NCBI RefSeq assembly: GCF_003012745.1
Contig: NZ_PXYK01000020.1
Location: 62,001-126,000 of the forward strand
Source: Kumtagia ephedrae
GTDB lineage: Bacteria > Pseudomonadota > Alphaproteobacteria > Rhizobiales > Rhizobiaceae
Direction: 5' to 3'
Length of the DNA: 64,000 nucleotides
Shown here: positions 33,224 to 43,428 of the stretch, one piece after another
Position numbering within the stretch: position 1 is the stretch's first letter
Layout: every line of letters starts with the position of its first letter
Made by a program: the position numbers and the translations under genes
The notes under the pieces: model-generated
Databases searched by the model: none
The model's input: the letters and a program-made list of their open reading frames with translations, nothing else
What the model was told of the DNA's origin: nothing

Positions 33224-34213
33224 ATGGAACGTCGTTCATTCGTCAAATTCATGGGAGCCGCCGGCCTTGCCGCGCCGGCGATCCTGACCACCGGCCGCGC
33301 CGCGGCCCAGGACAAGCCGACCATCGCGCTGATCCCCGGCCTCACCGCCGACGGCTTCTACGTGACCATGCACAAGGGGGCGCAGGCGGCGGCCGAGGCG
33401 GTCGGCGCGCAACTGATCTACCAGGGCGCGGCGGAATGGAACGTGTCGCTGCAGGTGCCGATCCTGGACGCCGTCATCGCCAAGAAGCCGGCCGCCATCC
33501 TGATCGCGCCCAACGACAAGACCCAGATGATCGAGCCGCTGCGCAAGGCGCATGACGCCGGCATCGCGGTGGTCTGCGTCGATACCTTCATCGGCAGCGG
33601 CGTCTTCCAGACCGGCGCCGGCGATGCGGATTTCCCGATCTCCTACGTCGCCTCCGACAACGTGCTCGGCGGCCGCATGGCGGCGCGCGCGCTGGCCGCG
33701 GCGATCGGCGAGAAGGGCAAGGTCTACGTCTCCAACGTGAAGCCGGGCATCTCGACCACCGACCAGCGCGAAGAGGGCTTCAAGCTCGAGATCGCCCAGC
33801 ACAAGGACATCGAGGTGCTGGAGACGCAGTTCAACGACGACGACGCCAACAAGGCGGCGGCACAGTTCCAGGCGGTGCTCGGCCGCGTGCCGGATCTCGC
33901 CGGCGTCTTCGGCGCCAACCTGTTCTCGGCGGGCGGCACCGCCAACGGCGCCAAGCAGGCCGGCGTCGCCGGCAAGGTGAAGATGGCCGGCTTCGACGCG
34001 CCGGAATCCATCGTCGCCCAGCTCAAGGACGGAACCTTCGAGCTGACGATTGCCCAGCATCCGGCGGAAATCGGCTATTTCGGCTTCATGGCCGCCTATG
34101 CCCACGCCACCGGAAATCCCGTCCCGACCCATATCGGAACCGGCTTCACCGTAATGACAGCCGCCAATATCGACGATCCGAACGTCAGCAGATACCTCTA
34201 CAAGAGCTCATAA
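33224..34213 (+). CDS. Periplasmic sugar-binding protein (CUT2 family)
   Basis: A 329-residue substrate-binding protein with an N-terminal signal carrying RRSFVKFMG and ending in TTGRAAAQD, which is Tat-like (twin arginine plus F and a hydrophobic stretch). The body matches family 4 ribose/fructose-type binding proteins (TIALIPGLTADGFYVTMHKG, AILIAPNDKTQMIEPL). The ATG is preceded by GGGAGGAGA. It is the first gene of a CUT2 operon, followed by a strong stem-loop that may raise its share of expression. Ligand unknown; the genes around it point to a polyol or ketose. Confidence 0.93.
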   Translation: MERRSFVKFMGAAGLAAPAILTTGRAAAQDKPTIALIPGLTADGFYVTMHKGAQAAAEAVGAQLIYQGAAEWNVSLQVPILDAVIAKKPAAILIAPNDKTQMIEPLRKAHDAGIAVVCVDTFIGSGVFQTGAGDADFPISYVASDNVLGGRMAARALAAAIGEKGKVYVSNVKPGISTTDQREEGFKLEIAQHKDIEVLETQFNDDDANKAAAQFQAVLGRVPDLAGVFGANLFSAGGTANGAKQAGVAGKVKMAGFDAPESIVAQLKDGTFELTIAQHPAEIGYFGFMAAYAHATGNPVPTHIGTGFTVMTAANIDDPNVSRYLYKSS

Positions 34214-34226
34214 CCTTCCCTTCGCC

Positions 34227-34258
34227 GAACGACCGCCGCCGGTGCGCGGCGGTCGTTC
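34227..34258 (+). promoter_or_regulatory. Intercistronic stem-loop after the binding-protein gene
   Basis: A perfect 12-bp stem (gaacgaccgccg at 34227-34238 and cggcggtcgttc at 34247-34258) has an 8-base loop and no T run. In ABC operons such hairpins often protect the upstream binding-protein mRNA rather than terminate it. Confidence 0.65.
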
Positions 34259-34282
34259 CATCCGCGCTCCAGGGAAAGTGAA

Positions 34283-35335
34283 ATGACCGCTCCCGAAACC
34301 GTCGTCCCCACCGGCAAGTCCGGCATCTACATGCCCAGACGCTCGCTGCTCATGCGCATCGCCGATATGCGGGCATGGCTGTTCCTCGTCGTCCTCATCG
34401 CCTTCTTCGAAGTCTGGTCACGCTCCGCCTACGGCGTGAGCTTCATCCTCAACACCTACAATCTGCAGTCGATCTCGGTGTTCGCGACCGCGCCGCTGCT
34501 GCTGGCGCTCGGCCAGACCTTCGTCATCATCTCGGCCGGCATCGACCTGTCGCTCGGCTTCGTCATGGGCCTGGCGTCGGTGATCGCCGCGCATGTCGCC
34601 AACTATGCCGCCCTGCAGCTCGGCCTGCCGCCGCTGGCGGCCATGCTCGTCGGCATGCTCACAGGCATCGCCATGACGATCATCCCCGGCCTCGTCAACG
34701 GCTGGCTGATCGCGCATCTCAAGGTGCCGCCCTTCATCGGCACGCTCGGCATGTACGGCGTGGCGCGCGGCGCCGCCTACCTCTTCGCGGGCGGCATGAC
34801 CATCTCGGTCAGCAACTCGTGGTACAGCACCATCGGCAACGGCCGGGTGCTGGGCATACCCGTTCTGGTGATCCTGGTGGCGATCGCCTGCCTGATCATG
34901 CACTACCTGCTGTCGCAGACGCGCTTCGGCCAGCACACCTACGCCATGGGCGCCAGCCAGGCTGCGGCGCGGCGGGCCGGCATCAACGTCAAGAAGCTGA
35001 CGATGAAGATCTACCTGCTGTCCGGCATCATGGCAGGGGTGGCGGGCGTGCTCTACACCGGGCGCTTCTCGGCAGGTGCGGCGCAGGCCGGCGAGCCGCT
35101 GCTGCTCGATTCGATCGCCGCCGTGGTGATCGGCGGCGCAAGCCTGTTCGGCGGCTCCGGCACCATCCTGGGCACCGTCGCCGGTGCGCTGGTCATCGCC
35201 GTCATCCAGTACGGCCTGGTCTTCATCAACGTCGAGCCGTTCTGGCAGTTCATCGCCGTCGGCACCGTCATCATCATCTCCGTGCTGGTCGACCAGACGC
35301 AGCGCCGCTTCACCGGAGGACGCCAGGTTGAGTGA
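34283..35335 (+). CDS. Sugar ABC transporter permease (CUT2)
   Basis: A 350-residue inner-membrane permease of the RbsC/FrcC type with nine or ten hydrophobic segments. Diagnostic are VIISAGIDLSLGFVMGLAS near residue 77 and QTRFGQHTYAMGASQAAARRAGI around residue 212. It starts after AGGGAAAG and overlaps the ATPase gene by 8 bases. It forms the channel for the substrate bound by the protein upstream. Confidence 0.93.
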   Translation: MTAPETVVPTGKSGIYMPRRSLLMRIADMRAWLFLVVLIAFFEVWSRSAYGVSFILNTYNLQSISVFATAPLLLALGQTFVIISAGIDLSLGFVMGLASVIAAHVANYAALQLGLPPLAAMLVGMLTGIAMTIIPGLVNGWLIAHLKVPPFIGTLGMYGVARGAAYLFAGGMTISVSNSWYSTIGNGRVLGIPVLVILVAIACLIMHYLLSQTRFGQHTYAMGASQAAARRAGINVKKLTMKIYLLSGIMAGVAGVLYTGRFSAGAAQAGEPLLLDSIAAVVIGGASLFGGSGTILGTVAGALVIAVIQYGLVFINVEPFWQFIAVGTVIIISVLVDQTQRRFTGGRQVE

Positions 35336-36068
35336 AACCATCCTTTCCGTCCGCAACGTCTCGAAACATTTCGGCGGCGTGCAGGCCCTCAACAAGGTCT
35401 CGTTCGACATCCATCCGGGCGAGGTGGTGGCGCTCGCCGGCGACAACGGCGCCGGCAAGTCGACGGTGATCAAGGCGATTTCGGGCGTGTTCCGCTACGA
35501 CGAGGGCGACATAGAGCTGGACGGCCGGCGCATCGCCTTCTCCAGCCCGCAGGAGGCCCGCGAAAACGGCATCGAGACGATCTACCAGGACCTCGCGCTC
35601 GCCGACAATCTGTCGATCGGCGCCAACATCTTCCTCGGCCGCGAGCCGATGACCCGGCTGTTCGGCTTCCTCCCCGTCATCGACCGCAAGATGATGGCCG
35701 AGGCAGCGAGGGTAACGATGGAAAAGCTGGATTTCCACGTCAGCCGCCTCGATGCGCCGGTTTCGGCTTTTTCCGGCGGCCAGCGGCAGGCGGTGGCGAT
35801 CGGCCGGGCCATGTACTGGAACGCGCGGCTGGTGATCATGGACGAGCCGACGGCGGCGCTGGGTGTCCCGGAGCAGCGCAAGGTGATCTCGCTGATCCAG
35901 TCGCTGAAGGCGCAGGGCAAGGGCATCATCTTCATCTCGCACAATCTGCGCGACATCTTCGAGGTTGCCGACCGGATCGTCGTGTTCCGGCGCGGCGAGA
36001 ACGCCGGCGAGCGCATCCCGGGCGAGACCACGGGCGATGAGATCGTCAGGCTGATGGTGGGCAAATAG
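35328..36068 (+). CDS. Sugar ABC transporter ATP-binding protein (single domain, FrcA-like)
   Basis: A 246-residue single-cassette ATPase, as in fructose-type CUT2 importers rather than the 500-residue RbsA type. Walker A is GDNGAGKST, the signature is FSGGQRQAVAI and Walker B is LVIMDEPTAALG. I place the start at a TTG with GGAGGA seven bases upstream, overlapping the permease gene; a reading from further upstream would run through the permease. It ends 5 bases from the convergent LacI regulator. Confidence 0.92.
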   Translation: MSETILSVRNVSKHFGGVQALNKVSFDIHPGEVVALAGDNGAGKSTVIKAISGVFRYDEGDIELDGRRIAFSSPQEARENGIETIYQDLALADNLSIGANIFLGREPMTRLFGFLPVIDRKMMAEAARVTMEKLDFHVSRLDAPVSAFSGGQRQAVAIGRAMYWNARLVIMDEPTAALGVPEQRKVISLIQSLKAQGKGIIFISHNLRDIFEVADRIVVFRRGENAGERIPGETTGDEIVRLMVGK

Positions 36069-36073
36069 TTCCG

Positions 36074-37096
36074 TCAGGCCGACTTGCGCAGCACCAGGGC
36101 GCCGGTCAGCAGAATCCTGTCGCCGGCGGCCGCACCGTCGCCGGCGATATGGTCGAGCAGCATGCGCACGGCCACTCGCCCCATCTCGTCGCAATCCTGC
36201 GCGACGGTCGTCAGCGGCGGCGAGGTGTAGGCGCTAAAACGCTGGTTGTCGTGGCCGGCGACACGGTAGTCGCAGTCCGGACCGTAGCCGACCTTCAGCC
36301 CCGCCTCGTACATGGCGGCCATCACCCCGAGCGCCATCCGGTCGTTAGGGCAGAGCACGGTGCGGGTCGCGAAACCGCCCTCGCGCAGGATGCGCGCCGT
36401 CTCCTCGAAGGCCACCTTCTCGAAGTCCCAGTCCGACGGCGACAGGCCGGCATAGCGCGGCTGCAGCCCGAGCCGCTCCATCGTCGCCGTATAGGCGGCC
36501 CGCCGGTCCGAGGAGTTCCTGTTGGTGCGCGGCATTTCGAGATAGGTCGGCGGCTCGCCCGACCGGCACAGATATTCGGTGATGAGCGGAATGGTCTGGT
36601 GGTTGTTGGTGCCGACGAACGGGCCATCCTCATCGAGCGGAGCGTCGACGAAGATCAGCGGCGTCTCCCGCGCCAGGCTCTTCAGCCGGGCATGGTGCGA
36701 CGTCTCGCCCAGCGGCGCGATCAGCGCGCCGGCGACGTTGAGCGCGGTGATCGTCTCGATGGCGCGCGCCTCGATCTCCGGGCGTCCGTTGGAACTCAGC
36801 ACCAGCGCCAGATAGCCTGCGTCGGTCGCCTCGGTCTCCACGCGCTGCGCCAGCGTCATGTAGAACGGGTCGGTCGGATCGGGGATGATCAGTCCGATGA
36901 TCTTGGACCTGCGCCGGTTGAGGTTCACGGCAAACAGGTTGGGTCGGAAGCCCGACTTCTGCAGGACTGCCTCGATCCTCGCCCGTGTCTTGGGGCGGAC
37001 GGACATCGGGTCGTGGAAGAATTTCGAAACGGTCGGCCGCGACAGGCCGACCGCCCGCGCGAATTCTTCCATCGTACCGATCTTCTTCGACTGCAA
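36074..37096 (-). CDS. LacI-family transcriptional regulator
   Basis: A 340-residue repressor: an N-terminal helix-turn-helix (TMEEFARAVGLSRPTVSKFFHDPMS) with hinge, then a periplasmic-binding-like effector domain. The start is TTG at 37096, chosen because the paralog at 54252 has the same spacing before its helix-turn-helix (MTHKTMEDFAK); a later ATG would cut the first helix. A palindromic operator lies 65-80 bases upstream, and a matching site precedes the CUT2 operon, so it likely represses both itself and the importer. Confidence 0.9.
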   Translation of the reverse strand: MQSKKIGTMEEFARAVGLSRPTVSKFFHDPMSVRPKTRARIEAVLQKSGFRPNLFAVNLNRRRSKIIGLIIPDPTDPFYMTLAQRVETEATDAGYLALVLSSNGRPEIEARAIETITALNVAGALIAPLGETSHHARLKSLARETPLIFVDAPLDEDGPFVGTNNHQTIPLITEYLCRSGEPPTYLEMPRTNRNSSDRRAAYTATMERLGLQPRYAGLSPSDWDFEKVAFEETARILREGGFATRTVLCPNDRMALGVMAAMYEAGLKVGYGPDCDYRVAGHDNQRFSAYTSPPLTTVAQDCDEMGRVAVRMLLDHIAGDGAAAGDRILLTGALVLRKSA

Positions 37097-37160
37097 TGCG
37101 GCGATTCCGGCTGTCTCACTTGACTAACAGCCGGGTCGTAAGTTTACAACGGTCGGAATT

Positions 37161-37178
37161 AGTTTACGGGTGTAAACT
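37161..37178. promoter_or_regulatory. LacI operator (perfect palindrome)
   Basis: AGTTTAC-GGGT-GTAAACT is a perfect 7-bp inverted repeat around a 4-base centre, located between the SDR stop and the LacI start. Another partial site (agtttacaac) lies about 20 bases nearer the LacI gene. Autoregulation is probable. Confidence 0.75.
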
Positions 37179-37207
37179 TTGATGCTCGCCGATTGAAGTT
37201 TCCCCTG

Positions 37208-37981
37208 TCACCAGCAGGTATAGCCCGCGTCGACGGGAACGATGGCGCCAGTCATCAGGCTCGACGCCTCGGACGCCAGGAAAAGCACAGCGCTGGCGAC
37301 TTCGAAGGCCTGGCCCATCCGCCCCATGGGCGTGTCGTGCAGCCACGCTTCCATGCGCTTGGCGTTTTCCGGATTGGCCGTGACCATCAGCGTCTCGATA
37401 TAGGTGGGCGCGACCGCGTTGACGCGCACGCCGTGCGGCGCCCATTCCGCCGCCATCGACCGCGTCATGTGGTGCACCGCCGCCTTCGATACGTTGTAGG
37501 GGGTCTGCGGCTGCGGCCGGTTGGCGATGGTGCCAGACATCGAGCCGAGATTGACGATCGAGCCACGGCCGGCCGCGATCATGTGGCGGCCGAAGGCGCG
37601 CGAGCACCAGAACACGCCGTTGACGTTGACGTCCATCGTCTCGAGCCATTCGGCATCGCCGACATCCTGCGACGGCACGCCGCCGCGGCCGATGCCGGCA
37701 TTGTTGATGAGGATCGAGGCGGCCTTGCCGCGCGCCGCCAGTTCGTCGGCGATCTCGGTCATCCGCGCCGAGGAGGTGACGTCGCCGACGATCAGCTCGG
37801 CCTGATGGCCGGCCGCAAGCAGCGCCTCGAGGCCTGCCCGACCGACCGTTTCGTCGCGCTCGACGATGACCACCCGCGCCCCGGATTCGGCCAGTGCCTC
37901 GGCGCTGCACAGGCCAATGCCGCGCCCGCCGCCCGTCACCACCGCGACGTCGCCCTCCGTCCTGAAACGCTTCTGATACAT
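37208..37981 (-). CDS. SDR family oxidoreductase
   Basis: A 257-residue classical SDR: cofactor motif TGGGRGIG near residue 16, NNAG, and catalytic Ser147, Tyr162 and Lys166 (QTPYNVSK). The C-terminus ends GYTCW. It starts after GGAGGA and is the third of three adjacent SDR genes, all transcribed the same way within a polyol cluster. Such enzymes interconvert polyols and ketoses with NAD(P). The specific substrate is not readable. Confidence 0.9.
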   Translation of the reverse strand: MYQKRFRTEGDVAVVTGGGRGIGLCSAEALAESGARVVIVERDETVGRAGLEALLAAGHQAELIVGDVTSSARMTEIADELAARGKAASILINNAGIGRGGVPSQDVGDAEWLETMDVNVNGVFWCSRAFGRHMIAAGRGSIVNLGSMSGTIANRPQPQTPYNVSKAAVHHMTRSMAAEWAPHGVRVNAVAPTYIETLMVTANPENAKRMEAWLHDTPMGRMGQAFEVASAVLFLASEASSLMTGAIVPVDAGYTCW

Positions 37982-38007
37982 GCCGTCCTCCCTGATTCCG
38001 ATGCCGT

Positions 38008-38736
38008 TCAGATGTCGAAGTTTCGTGGAAGAATGACGATGTCGCGGATCGTCACCGTGCGCGAGCGCGTCAGCATGAACACCAGCACCTCCGCGATCTC
38101 CTTCGGGTCGAACAGGTTGCCGGCCGCGATCGCCCGGTCGAGGTTTTCCTTGGGCCAATTGGCGACCAGCGGGGTCAGCACCGGCCCTGGCGCGATGGCG
38201 CCGACGCGGATGTTGTGCTTGGCGACCTGCCGCCGCAGCGCATGGACGAACGCCTGGACCGCGTGCTTGGAGGCGGTGTAGATCGGCTCCCAGGGGACCG
38301 CGGTATGGCCGGCGACCGAGCTGGTGACCACGATGTCGCCCTCTCCTCTTTCAATCATGTGCGGAAGCACGGCGTGGATGGTGCGGAACACCGCATTGAC
38401 GTTGAGTGTCAGCATGCGGTCCCAGGCATCGGGATCACCGTCGACGACGTCGCCGCCGATATAGGCGCCGGCATTGGCGTGAAACGCGTCAAGGCGCCCG
38501 GCCTTCTGCAGGATGCCCGGCAGCATAGTGGCCACGCTCGCCGGATCGGTGAGATCGATCCTGAGCGGGATCGCGTCGGGGCCGAGTTCGGCAGCCAGGT
38601 CGCGCAGCTTGTCCTCGGCATAGTCGACCAACACCACTTTGGCGCCGGCATCGAGGCAGCCACGCACGCAGGCCAAGCCGATGCCCGAAGCCGCGCCGGT
38701 GATTGCCACGACCTTTCCCGAAAGTTGTCCGCTCAT
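38008..38736 (-). CDS. SDR, ribitol 2-dehydrogenase-like
   Basis: A 242-residue SDR with TGAASGIG, NAG and catalytic Tyr153 and Lys157 (PIYTASK). The C-terminus TRSRTVTIRDIVILPRNFDI and overall pattern resemble ribitol 2-dehydrogenase (RbtD), which oxidises ribitol or related polyols to a 2-ketose. A GGAGGA site precedes the start. It is one of three SDRs in a row, suggesting that several polyols or both ends of an epimerisation pathway are handled. Confidence 0.88.
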   Translation of the reverse strand: MSGQLSGKVVAITGAASGIGLACVRGCLDAGAKVVLVDYAEDKLRDLAAELGPDAIPLRIDLTDPASVATMLPGILQKAGRLDAFHANAGAYIGGDVVDGDPDAWDRMLTLNVNAVFRTIHAVLPHMIERGEGDIVVTSSVAGHTAVPWEPIYTASKHAVQAFVHALRRQVAKHNIRVGAIAPGPVLTPLVANWPKENLDRAIAAGNLFDPKEIAEVLVFMLTRSRTVTIRDIVILPRNFDI

Positions 38737-38801
38737 CTTCGTCCTCCACTCATGATCGACCCTGCCGGATCTACCTTGCTGCACTTGGCGAGCGGGCTGC
38801 C

Positions 38802-39566
38802 CTAGCGGGTGAGATAACCGCCATCGATGAGCAGCACCGCGCCGGTGACGTAGCTCGACGCGGGCGAGCACAGGAACAGCACGCAGTTGGCCACTTCCTC
38901 GGGCTGGCCATAGCGTCCCATCGGGGTCATGCGCCGCCAGACCGGGTCCCAATCGGGATTGCTGAAGCCGCCGCGCGACATGTCGGTGTCGATGTAGCCG
39001 GGCGCCACGGCATTCACGCGGATGCCCTCGGCGGCAAATTCGCTGGCAAGGCTCTTGGTCATCATGTGCACGGCCGCCTTCGAGCTGTTATACGCGACCT
39101 GGTTCTGCGGAACATTGGACGCCAGCCCCGACATCGACCCGACGTTGAGGATGACCCCGCCACCCTGCTCGCGCATAGCCGGCAGCGCCGCGCGCGAGAA
39201 CCGGAACACCTGGACGACATTGGTCGAAATGATCTTTTCCAGCTTCTCGTCGCTGAATTCGGGCGTATCGCCATGAACGGCGACGCCCGCATTGTTGACC
39301 AAGATGTCGATGCGTCCGTATTTTGCGATGGTATGCCGGACGAGCCTTTCCGGCGTTTCCGGGTCAGTCGCGTCGCCGGACACGAAATCGTAGTCGTAAC
39401 CCTTCTTCGTCAGTATCTCGTCCGCATCGGGATTGTCGCGACGCGCCGTGAGGACCGATTTCGCACCAGCCTCCCCGAATATCTCCGCGACCGCCAGGCC
39501 GATGCCTCTGTTGCCGCCGGTGATCAGGGCGACTTTTCCATCCAGCCGAAATTGGTTGAGCGACAT
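38802..39566 (-). CDS. SDR family oxidoreductase
   Basis: A 254-residue classical SDR with [12 protein letters not shown] and catalytic Tyr159 and Lys163 (VAYNSSK). I start at [12 protein letters not shown], which has AGGAGG upstream; the preceding eight codons of the open frame are mostly the Shine-Dalgarno sequence itself. Resemblance to glucose/ribitol or gluconate 5-dehydrogenase-type SDRs is general. It follows the GatZ-like gene within the same unit. Confidence 0.88.
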   Translation of the reverse strand: MSLNQFRLDGKVALITGGNRGIGLAVAEIFGEAGAKSVLTARRDNPDADEILTKKGYDYDFVSGDATDPETPERLVRHTIAKYGRIDILVNNAGVAVHGDTPEFSDEKLEKIISTNVVQVFRFSRAALPAMREQGGGVILNVGSMSGLASNVPQNQVAYNSSKAAVHMMTKSLASEFAAEGIRVNAVAPGYIDTDMSRGGFSNPDWDPVWRRMTPMGRYGQPEEVANCVLFLCSPASSYVTGAVLLIDGGYLTR

Positions 39567-39602
39567 TTTTTCCTCCTCTTGTTCGTGCATCCCGGCGGCG
39601 CG

Positions 39603-40883
39603 TCAGGCCGCCTCCGCCTCGCCGGTCGCGGCGAAGCGGTAGTCATCGAGCGAGCGCTGAACGGCGGCGACCAGCAGCTTTTCCGGATCGAGCGCCACAC
39701 CGGCAAAAACTTCGAACGAGGCAAGATGCTGCCGCATCAGCGTCGCCGGCACACTCTTTCCACGCAAGGCCTCCAGCAGGCGCGCGACCGCGGCTTCCGC
39801 CTCGGGCTGGTTCCAGTAGTAGCGGATACGATCCGAGAATGAGTAGTGGCGCTGCAGCCGCTGCTCGGCCGGCGAGCCGTGATAGTGCCCCTGCCAATAG
39901 CCCGGCTGGGCAAGCATCAGCCGCTCCATGGCTTGGCAGAGCGGCCGGTCGCCATAGTCCGGCAGCAGATCGGTGGCGACGAGGTCGAGCCCGTACAGCG
40001 CCTCGCGCAGCACGAACGTCAATTCCGGACCGACCTTGAGAATGGGAAAGCCGTCTTCGACCAGTTGCCGCAGGGCGGTGCGCCCCTGGTAGTCGGTGGA
40101 ATGCGCCTCGTAGACGAATTGCGTAACCTCGTCGAGCAGGCGTGTCAGGCCCGCGGCCTTCGCGCGGTCGTAGAGCACGACGTTCTCGTTGCCGAACTCG
40201 ACGCCGGGCTGCACCACCAGCGCGATGACGCGGGAAAACGCCTGCTCCAGACCGTTCTCGACGAACACCTTGTGATGGATTTCGATCGTCTGGCGCGCCG
40301 CGGCAGGATCGGTCGGCTCGAGCTTGGCGATCGCATGGTCGGCGCCGCCGGGTGGTGGCACCTCGGTGCCGATGATGTAGACGGGTGCCGGACCTCCCGC
40401 CGAAATCGCGGCTGCCTCGGCTGCCCGGGCCAGGCGCGCGGCGCGCGCCGCCGTCGTGGCGTCATCGAGTGCGGCCGGCTCGCCGGCGCAGCCCATCGAG
40501 GCGTCGAGATGGAATTTTCGGAAGCCGGCCGCGACATAGGCGGCGACCATGGCCTCGGCCTTGTGCATGGCGACATCGGCGCTTTCCTTGCGCCAGGGAT
40601 TGGGACCGAGATGGTCGCCGCCGAAGATGATGCGCTCGCCGGGAAGCCGCTCTTCCCTGGCGATGCGGTCTACCAGCGCGACGAAATCCGCCGGCTGCAT
40701 GCCGGTATAGCCGCCGAACTGGTTGACCTGGTTGCAGGTCGCCTCGATCAGCAGCGTGTCGCCATGCTTTGCCGCATTACGCGCCGCGGCGCGGATCACC
40801 AGCGGATGCGCCGAGCAGACCGAGGTGATCCCCCGCGGTGAGTTGCCGCGGCGCGCCGCAGCCAGGTCCATGAGCAGCGTCAT
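39603..40883 (-). CDS. GatZ/KbaZ-family protein (tagatose-6-phosphate pathway)
   Basis: A 426-residue protein of the GatZ/KbaZ family (D-tagatose-1,6-bisphosphate aldolase, formerly 'non-catalytic' subunit). Distinctive stretches are [37 protein letters not shown] and FHLDASMGC. In Agrobacterium a homologue acts as a D-tagatose-6-phosphate 4-epimerase giving fructose 6-phosphate, which fits the adjacent PfkB kinase and the absence of a GatY partner here. The start overlaps the kinase stop by 4 bp. Confidence 0.92.
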   Translation of the reverse strand: MTLLMDLAAARRGNSPRGITSVCSAHPLVIRAAARNAAKHGDTLLIEATCNQVNQFGGYTGMQPADFVALVDRIAREERLPGERIIFGGDHLGPNPWRKESADVAMHKAEAMVAAYVAAGFRKFHLDASMGCAGEPAALDDATTAARAARLARAAEAAAISAGGPAPVYIIGTEVPPPGGADHAIAKLEPTDPAAARQTIEIHHKVFVENGLEQAFSRVIALVVQPGVEFGNENVVLYDRAKAAGLTRLLDEVTQFVYEAHSTDYQGRTALRQLVEDGFPILKVGPELTFVLREALYGLDLVATDLLPDYGDRPLCQAMERLMLAQPGYWQGHYHGSPAEQRLQRHYSFSDRIRYYWNQPEAEAAVARLLEALRGKSVPATLMRQHLASFEVFAGVALDPEKLLVAAVQRSLDDYRFAATGEAEAA

Positions 40884-41878
40884 ACTCCATGCCTCGGCGT
40901 GGTCGCGATGAAGGCATCGAGTTCCCGGCGCGAGCCGGCGCCCTCCATGGGGCCTAGCACCGCGACGTTGCGGGCGCCGGCGGCGTTCGCGTATTCCAGC
41001 GCCATGGCAGCCGGCATGCCGAGCCGCCGGGAGGCGACATAGGCACCGCCGAAACAGTCGCCGGCCCCCGTCGGATCGACCTCGTCAACCGCGAAAGCCT
41101 GGCAATCGATGCGCGAGCCGTCGGCGCCGAAGAAGGTGGAGCCGCCCTCGCCGCGCTTCAGCGCTATTTCGGTGACGGCGCGGCCGAACAGCGCCGCCGT
41201 CGCCGCAGCCTCGCCGTCGGCCTTGCCCGCGACGAACAACTCGTCGCCGGAGGGCAGCAGCAGATCGGCCACGTCGATCAGCCTTGCGAAACGCTCCTCG
41301 GTCTGACCGCCGAGCAGTTCCTTGCGCAGGTTCGGATCGAGCGAGATGCTGCCGCCGCGCCCCTTGATGATGCCTATCGCATGATCGAGGATCGCCCAGA
41401 CCTCGGGAATGGCGAGCGCCGTGCCCATCACATGCAGATGGCCGGCGCGCGCGATCATGGCTTTGGCGTCCGCCGTCAACGCCAGCAGCCCCGCCGCGGA
41501 CTTGGCTATGTTGTAGACGAAGTCGCGCGAGCCGTCGGCACGGTAACGGACGAAGGCGCTGCCGGTCGGGTAATCGGGGCTGACCGAGATGGCCGACACG
41601 TCGGCGCCGTCGCGGCGCAGCCGCTCGACGTTGAGGCGGCCGAAATCATCGTCGCCGACCGAGGCGATGATGCCGGCAGCGCCACCGATTTTGGCGCACT
41701 GGTCGATGAAGATCGCCGGCGCCCCGCTGGGAAAGGGGCCGATCAGGTCGATCGGCTCGAGAAAGCCGACGCCACGCGTGCGCGCCATGATCTCGACCAG
41801 GATCTCGCCGACCACGATGGTGGGCCCCAGCGCATCGGGCGCCAGTCTGGTCCGGGTTTCGATCGAAGCTACGGGCAT
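40880..41878 (-). CDS. PfkB-family carbohydrate kinase (tagatose kinase-like)
   Basis: About 332 residues of the ribokinase/PfkB superfamily. The signature 2 motif is [14 protein letters not shown] with the catalytic aspartate (GAGD), and an N-terminal glycine region [16 protein letters not shown]. Coupling to the GatZ-like gene suggests phosphorylation of D-tagatose or another ketose. Starts at 41956, 41917 or 41878 are all possible; none has a strong ribosome-binding site, and I prefer the last for length. Confidence 0.88.
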   Translation of the reverse strand: MPVASIETRTRLAPDALGPTIVVGEILVEIMARTRGVGFLEPIDLIGPFPSGAPAIFIDQCAKIGGAAGIIASVGDDDFGRLNVERLRRDGADVSAISVSPDYPTGSAFVRYRADGSRDFVYNIAKSAAGLLALTADAKAMIARAGHLHVMGTALAIPEVWAILDHAIGIIKGRGGSISLDPNLRKELLGGQTEERFARLIDVADLLLPSGDELFVAGKADGEAAATAALFGRAVTEIALKRGEGGSTFFGADGSRIDCQAFAVDEVDPTGAGDCFGGAYVASRRLGMPAAMALEYANAAGARNVAVLGPMEGAGSRRELDAFIATTPRHGV

Positions 41879-42064
41879 TGCACGGTACTCTGGTTGGACT
41901 TCGGGAGCGCGTGCCATGCGCGACCCGGCCTCGGCGCCCGATGCTGCGATCGGCATGCACGGGCCGGCGCGGTCACATCAGCGATGCCTCTGACACTCCT
42001 CCGGAAGTCACGATAGTTGAGATTGCAGCATTGCACAACATATTGCCTGGCGCTGCGAACACGC

Positions 42065-43279
42065 TCAGTCGCTGTCCTCCGCGCCGCCTTCGCTGAAGCG
42101 ACGGCTTTCCATCGACAGATAGCGTTGGTGCAGCATGCAGGCGGCGCCGAAAGCCGAGCCGACGGTGCCCTCGTCGTTCACAACGATCGACGGCATCGGG
42201 AAGCTGGGCTCCTGGATTGCCTGTATGTGTGCCGCCACCCGCGCCGCCATCAGCGGGTAGAGCGCCGCCACCGAGCCGCCGAGCACGATATGGCTGGGGT
42301 CGATGATGCGGCATGCATGGACGACGCCGACCGCAAGGGCGCGCGCCCAATCCTCGGCGATCGCCACGGCGCTCGGCAGCCGGTCGCGGACGTCGTCGAG
42401 GAAGGTCGCGAAGCTCGGATCGGCCCGGCCGCTCGCCTTGCGGTACTCGGTCATGATCTGCTTCAGGCCGATCATCTGTTCGAGGGTGCGCCGTGGTTCC
42501 TGAGGACCGTTCATCGGCAGATGCCCGATCTCGCCGGCCAATCCGCCGCCGCCCCGGAAGACGCTGCCGTCGATGACGATGCCGCCGCCGACACCGCTTT
42601 CCATGACAAGGAAGAGGGTGACGCCGGCATGCGCCTCGTTGCGGCCGTGAGTGGCCCCGAGGGCAAAGGCGTTGGCATCATTCTCGGCCATGACCGGGAC
42701 GCGGATAGGCAGCATCTCGCGCACCATCGCCGCGACATTGACATCACGCCAGCCAAGCAGCGGCGCGAGACGAACGAAGCCGCTCTTGTCCATATGCGCG
42801 GGAATGGACACGCCGAAACCTTCGCAGCGTGCCAGTCTCTCGGACGGTATGGAGTTGAGCGCTAGCGCCACGGCGCGCTCCACCGCCGCCTCGACGCTGG
42901 TGTTCGGCCCGTCGAATGGCTCGAAGCCGGTCGAAACGATCCTCGCGCCGAGATCGATCTCCACGGTGCTGATATGCTCGACGCCGATCTCGACGCCGAG
43001 GAAACAGATTGCCTCGGGCACCAGTTCGAGCATGATGCCGGGCCGGCCTGCCCTGGCGCGGCCTGCCTCGCCCGGCGCGGCCTCGTCCGCCTCGCGGACG
43101 AGGCCGTCGGCGGTCAGACCGGCGATGATGTGGCCCGACGAGGAGCGGTTGAGGTGAAGCCGACGCGCCAGATCGGCGCGGCTGAGGCGCCCCGACTGGT
43201 GAAGCGCCCGAAGCACGGCGACTTCGTTGCTCTGCCGGATTCTGCGCGGCGAGTTGGCGGTCAGCGCCGGATCGTTCAC
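42065..43279 (-). CDS. ROK-family transcriptional regulator
   Basis: A 404-residue ROK repressor: an N-terminal winged helix (VLRALHQSGRLSRADLARRLHLNRSSSGHIIAGL) followed by an actin-like sugar-binding domain with a glycine motif (GVGGGIVIDGSVFRGGGGLAGEIGH). The usual zinc cluster CxCGxxGCxE is missing, which is common among regulators. I start at GTG 43279, six bases after GGGGAG; the annotated frame upstream would add 28 residues. It probably senses the sugar of the adjacent kinase/GatZ unit. Confidence 0.88.
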   Translation of the reverse strand: MNDPALTANSPRRIRQSNEVAVLRALHQSGRLSRADLARRLHLNRSSSGHIIAGLTADGLVREADEAAPGEAGRARAGRPGIMLELVPEAICFLGVEIGVEHISTVEIDLGARIVSTGFEPFDGPNTSVEAAVERAVALALNSIPSERLARCEGFGVSIPAHMDKSGFVRLAPLLGWRDVNVAAMVREMLPIRVPVMAENDANAFALGATHGRNEAHAGVTLFLVMESGVGGGIVIDGSVFRGGGGLAGEIGHLPMNGPQEPRRTLEQMIGLKQIMTEYRKASGRADPSFATFLDDVRDRLPSAVAIAEDWARALAVGVVHACRIIDPSHIVLGGSVAALYPLMAARVAAHIQAIQEPSFPMPSIVVNDEGTVGSAFGAACMLHQRYLSMESRRFSEGGAEDSD

Positions 43280-43428
43280 GGAAGGCTCCCCAGGCTGCCC
43301 GCGCCGCTCCGGCGAGGCCATGGCGGGCCGGCTCGGGATACACGCCGTATCCGACGCCAGCAACCGGCGCCCGACCAGCCGACTTCGCCGGCTATGCGCG
43401 TCCTCGCCGGGGCCGGCATGACTGCCAT

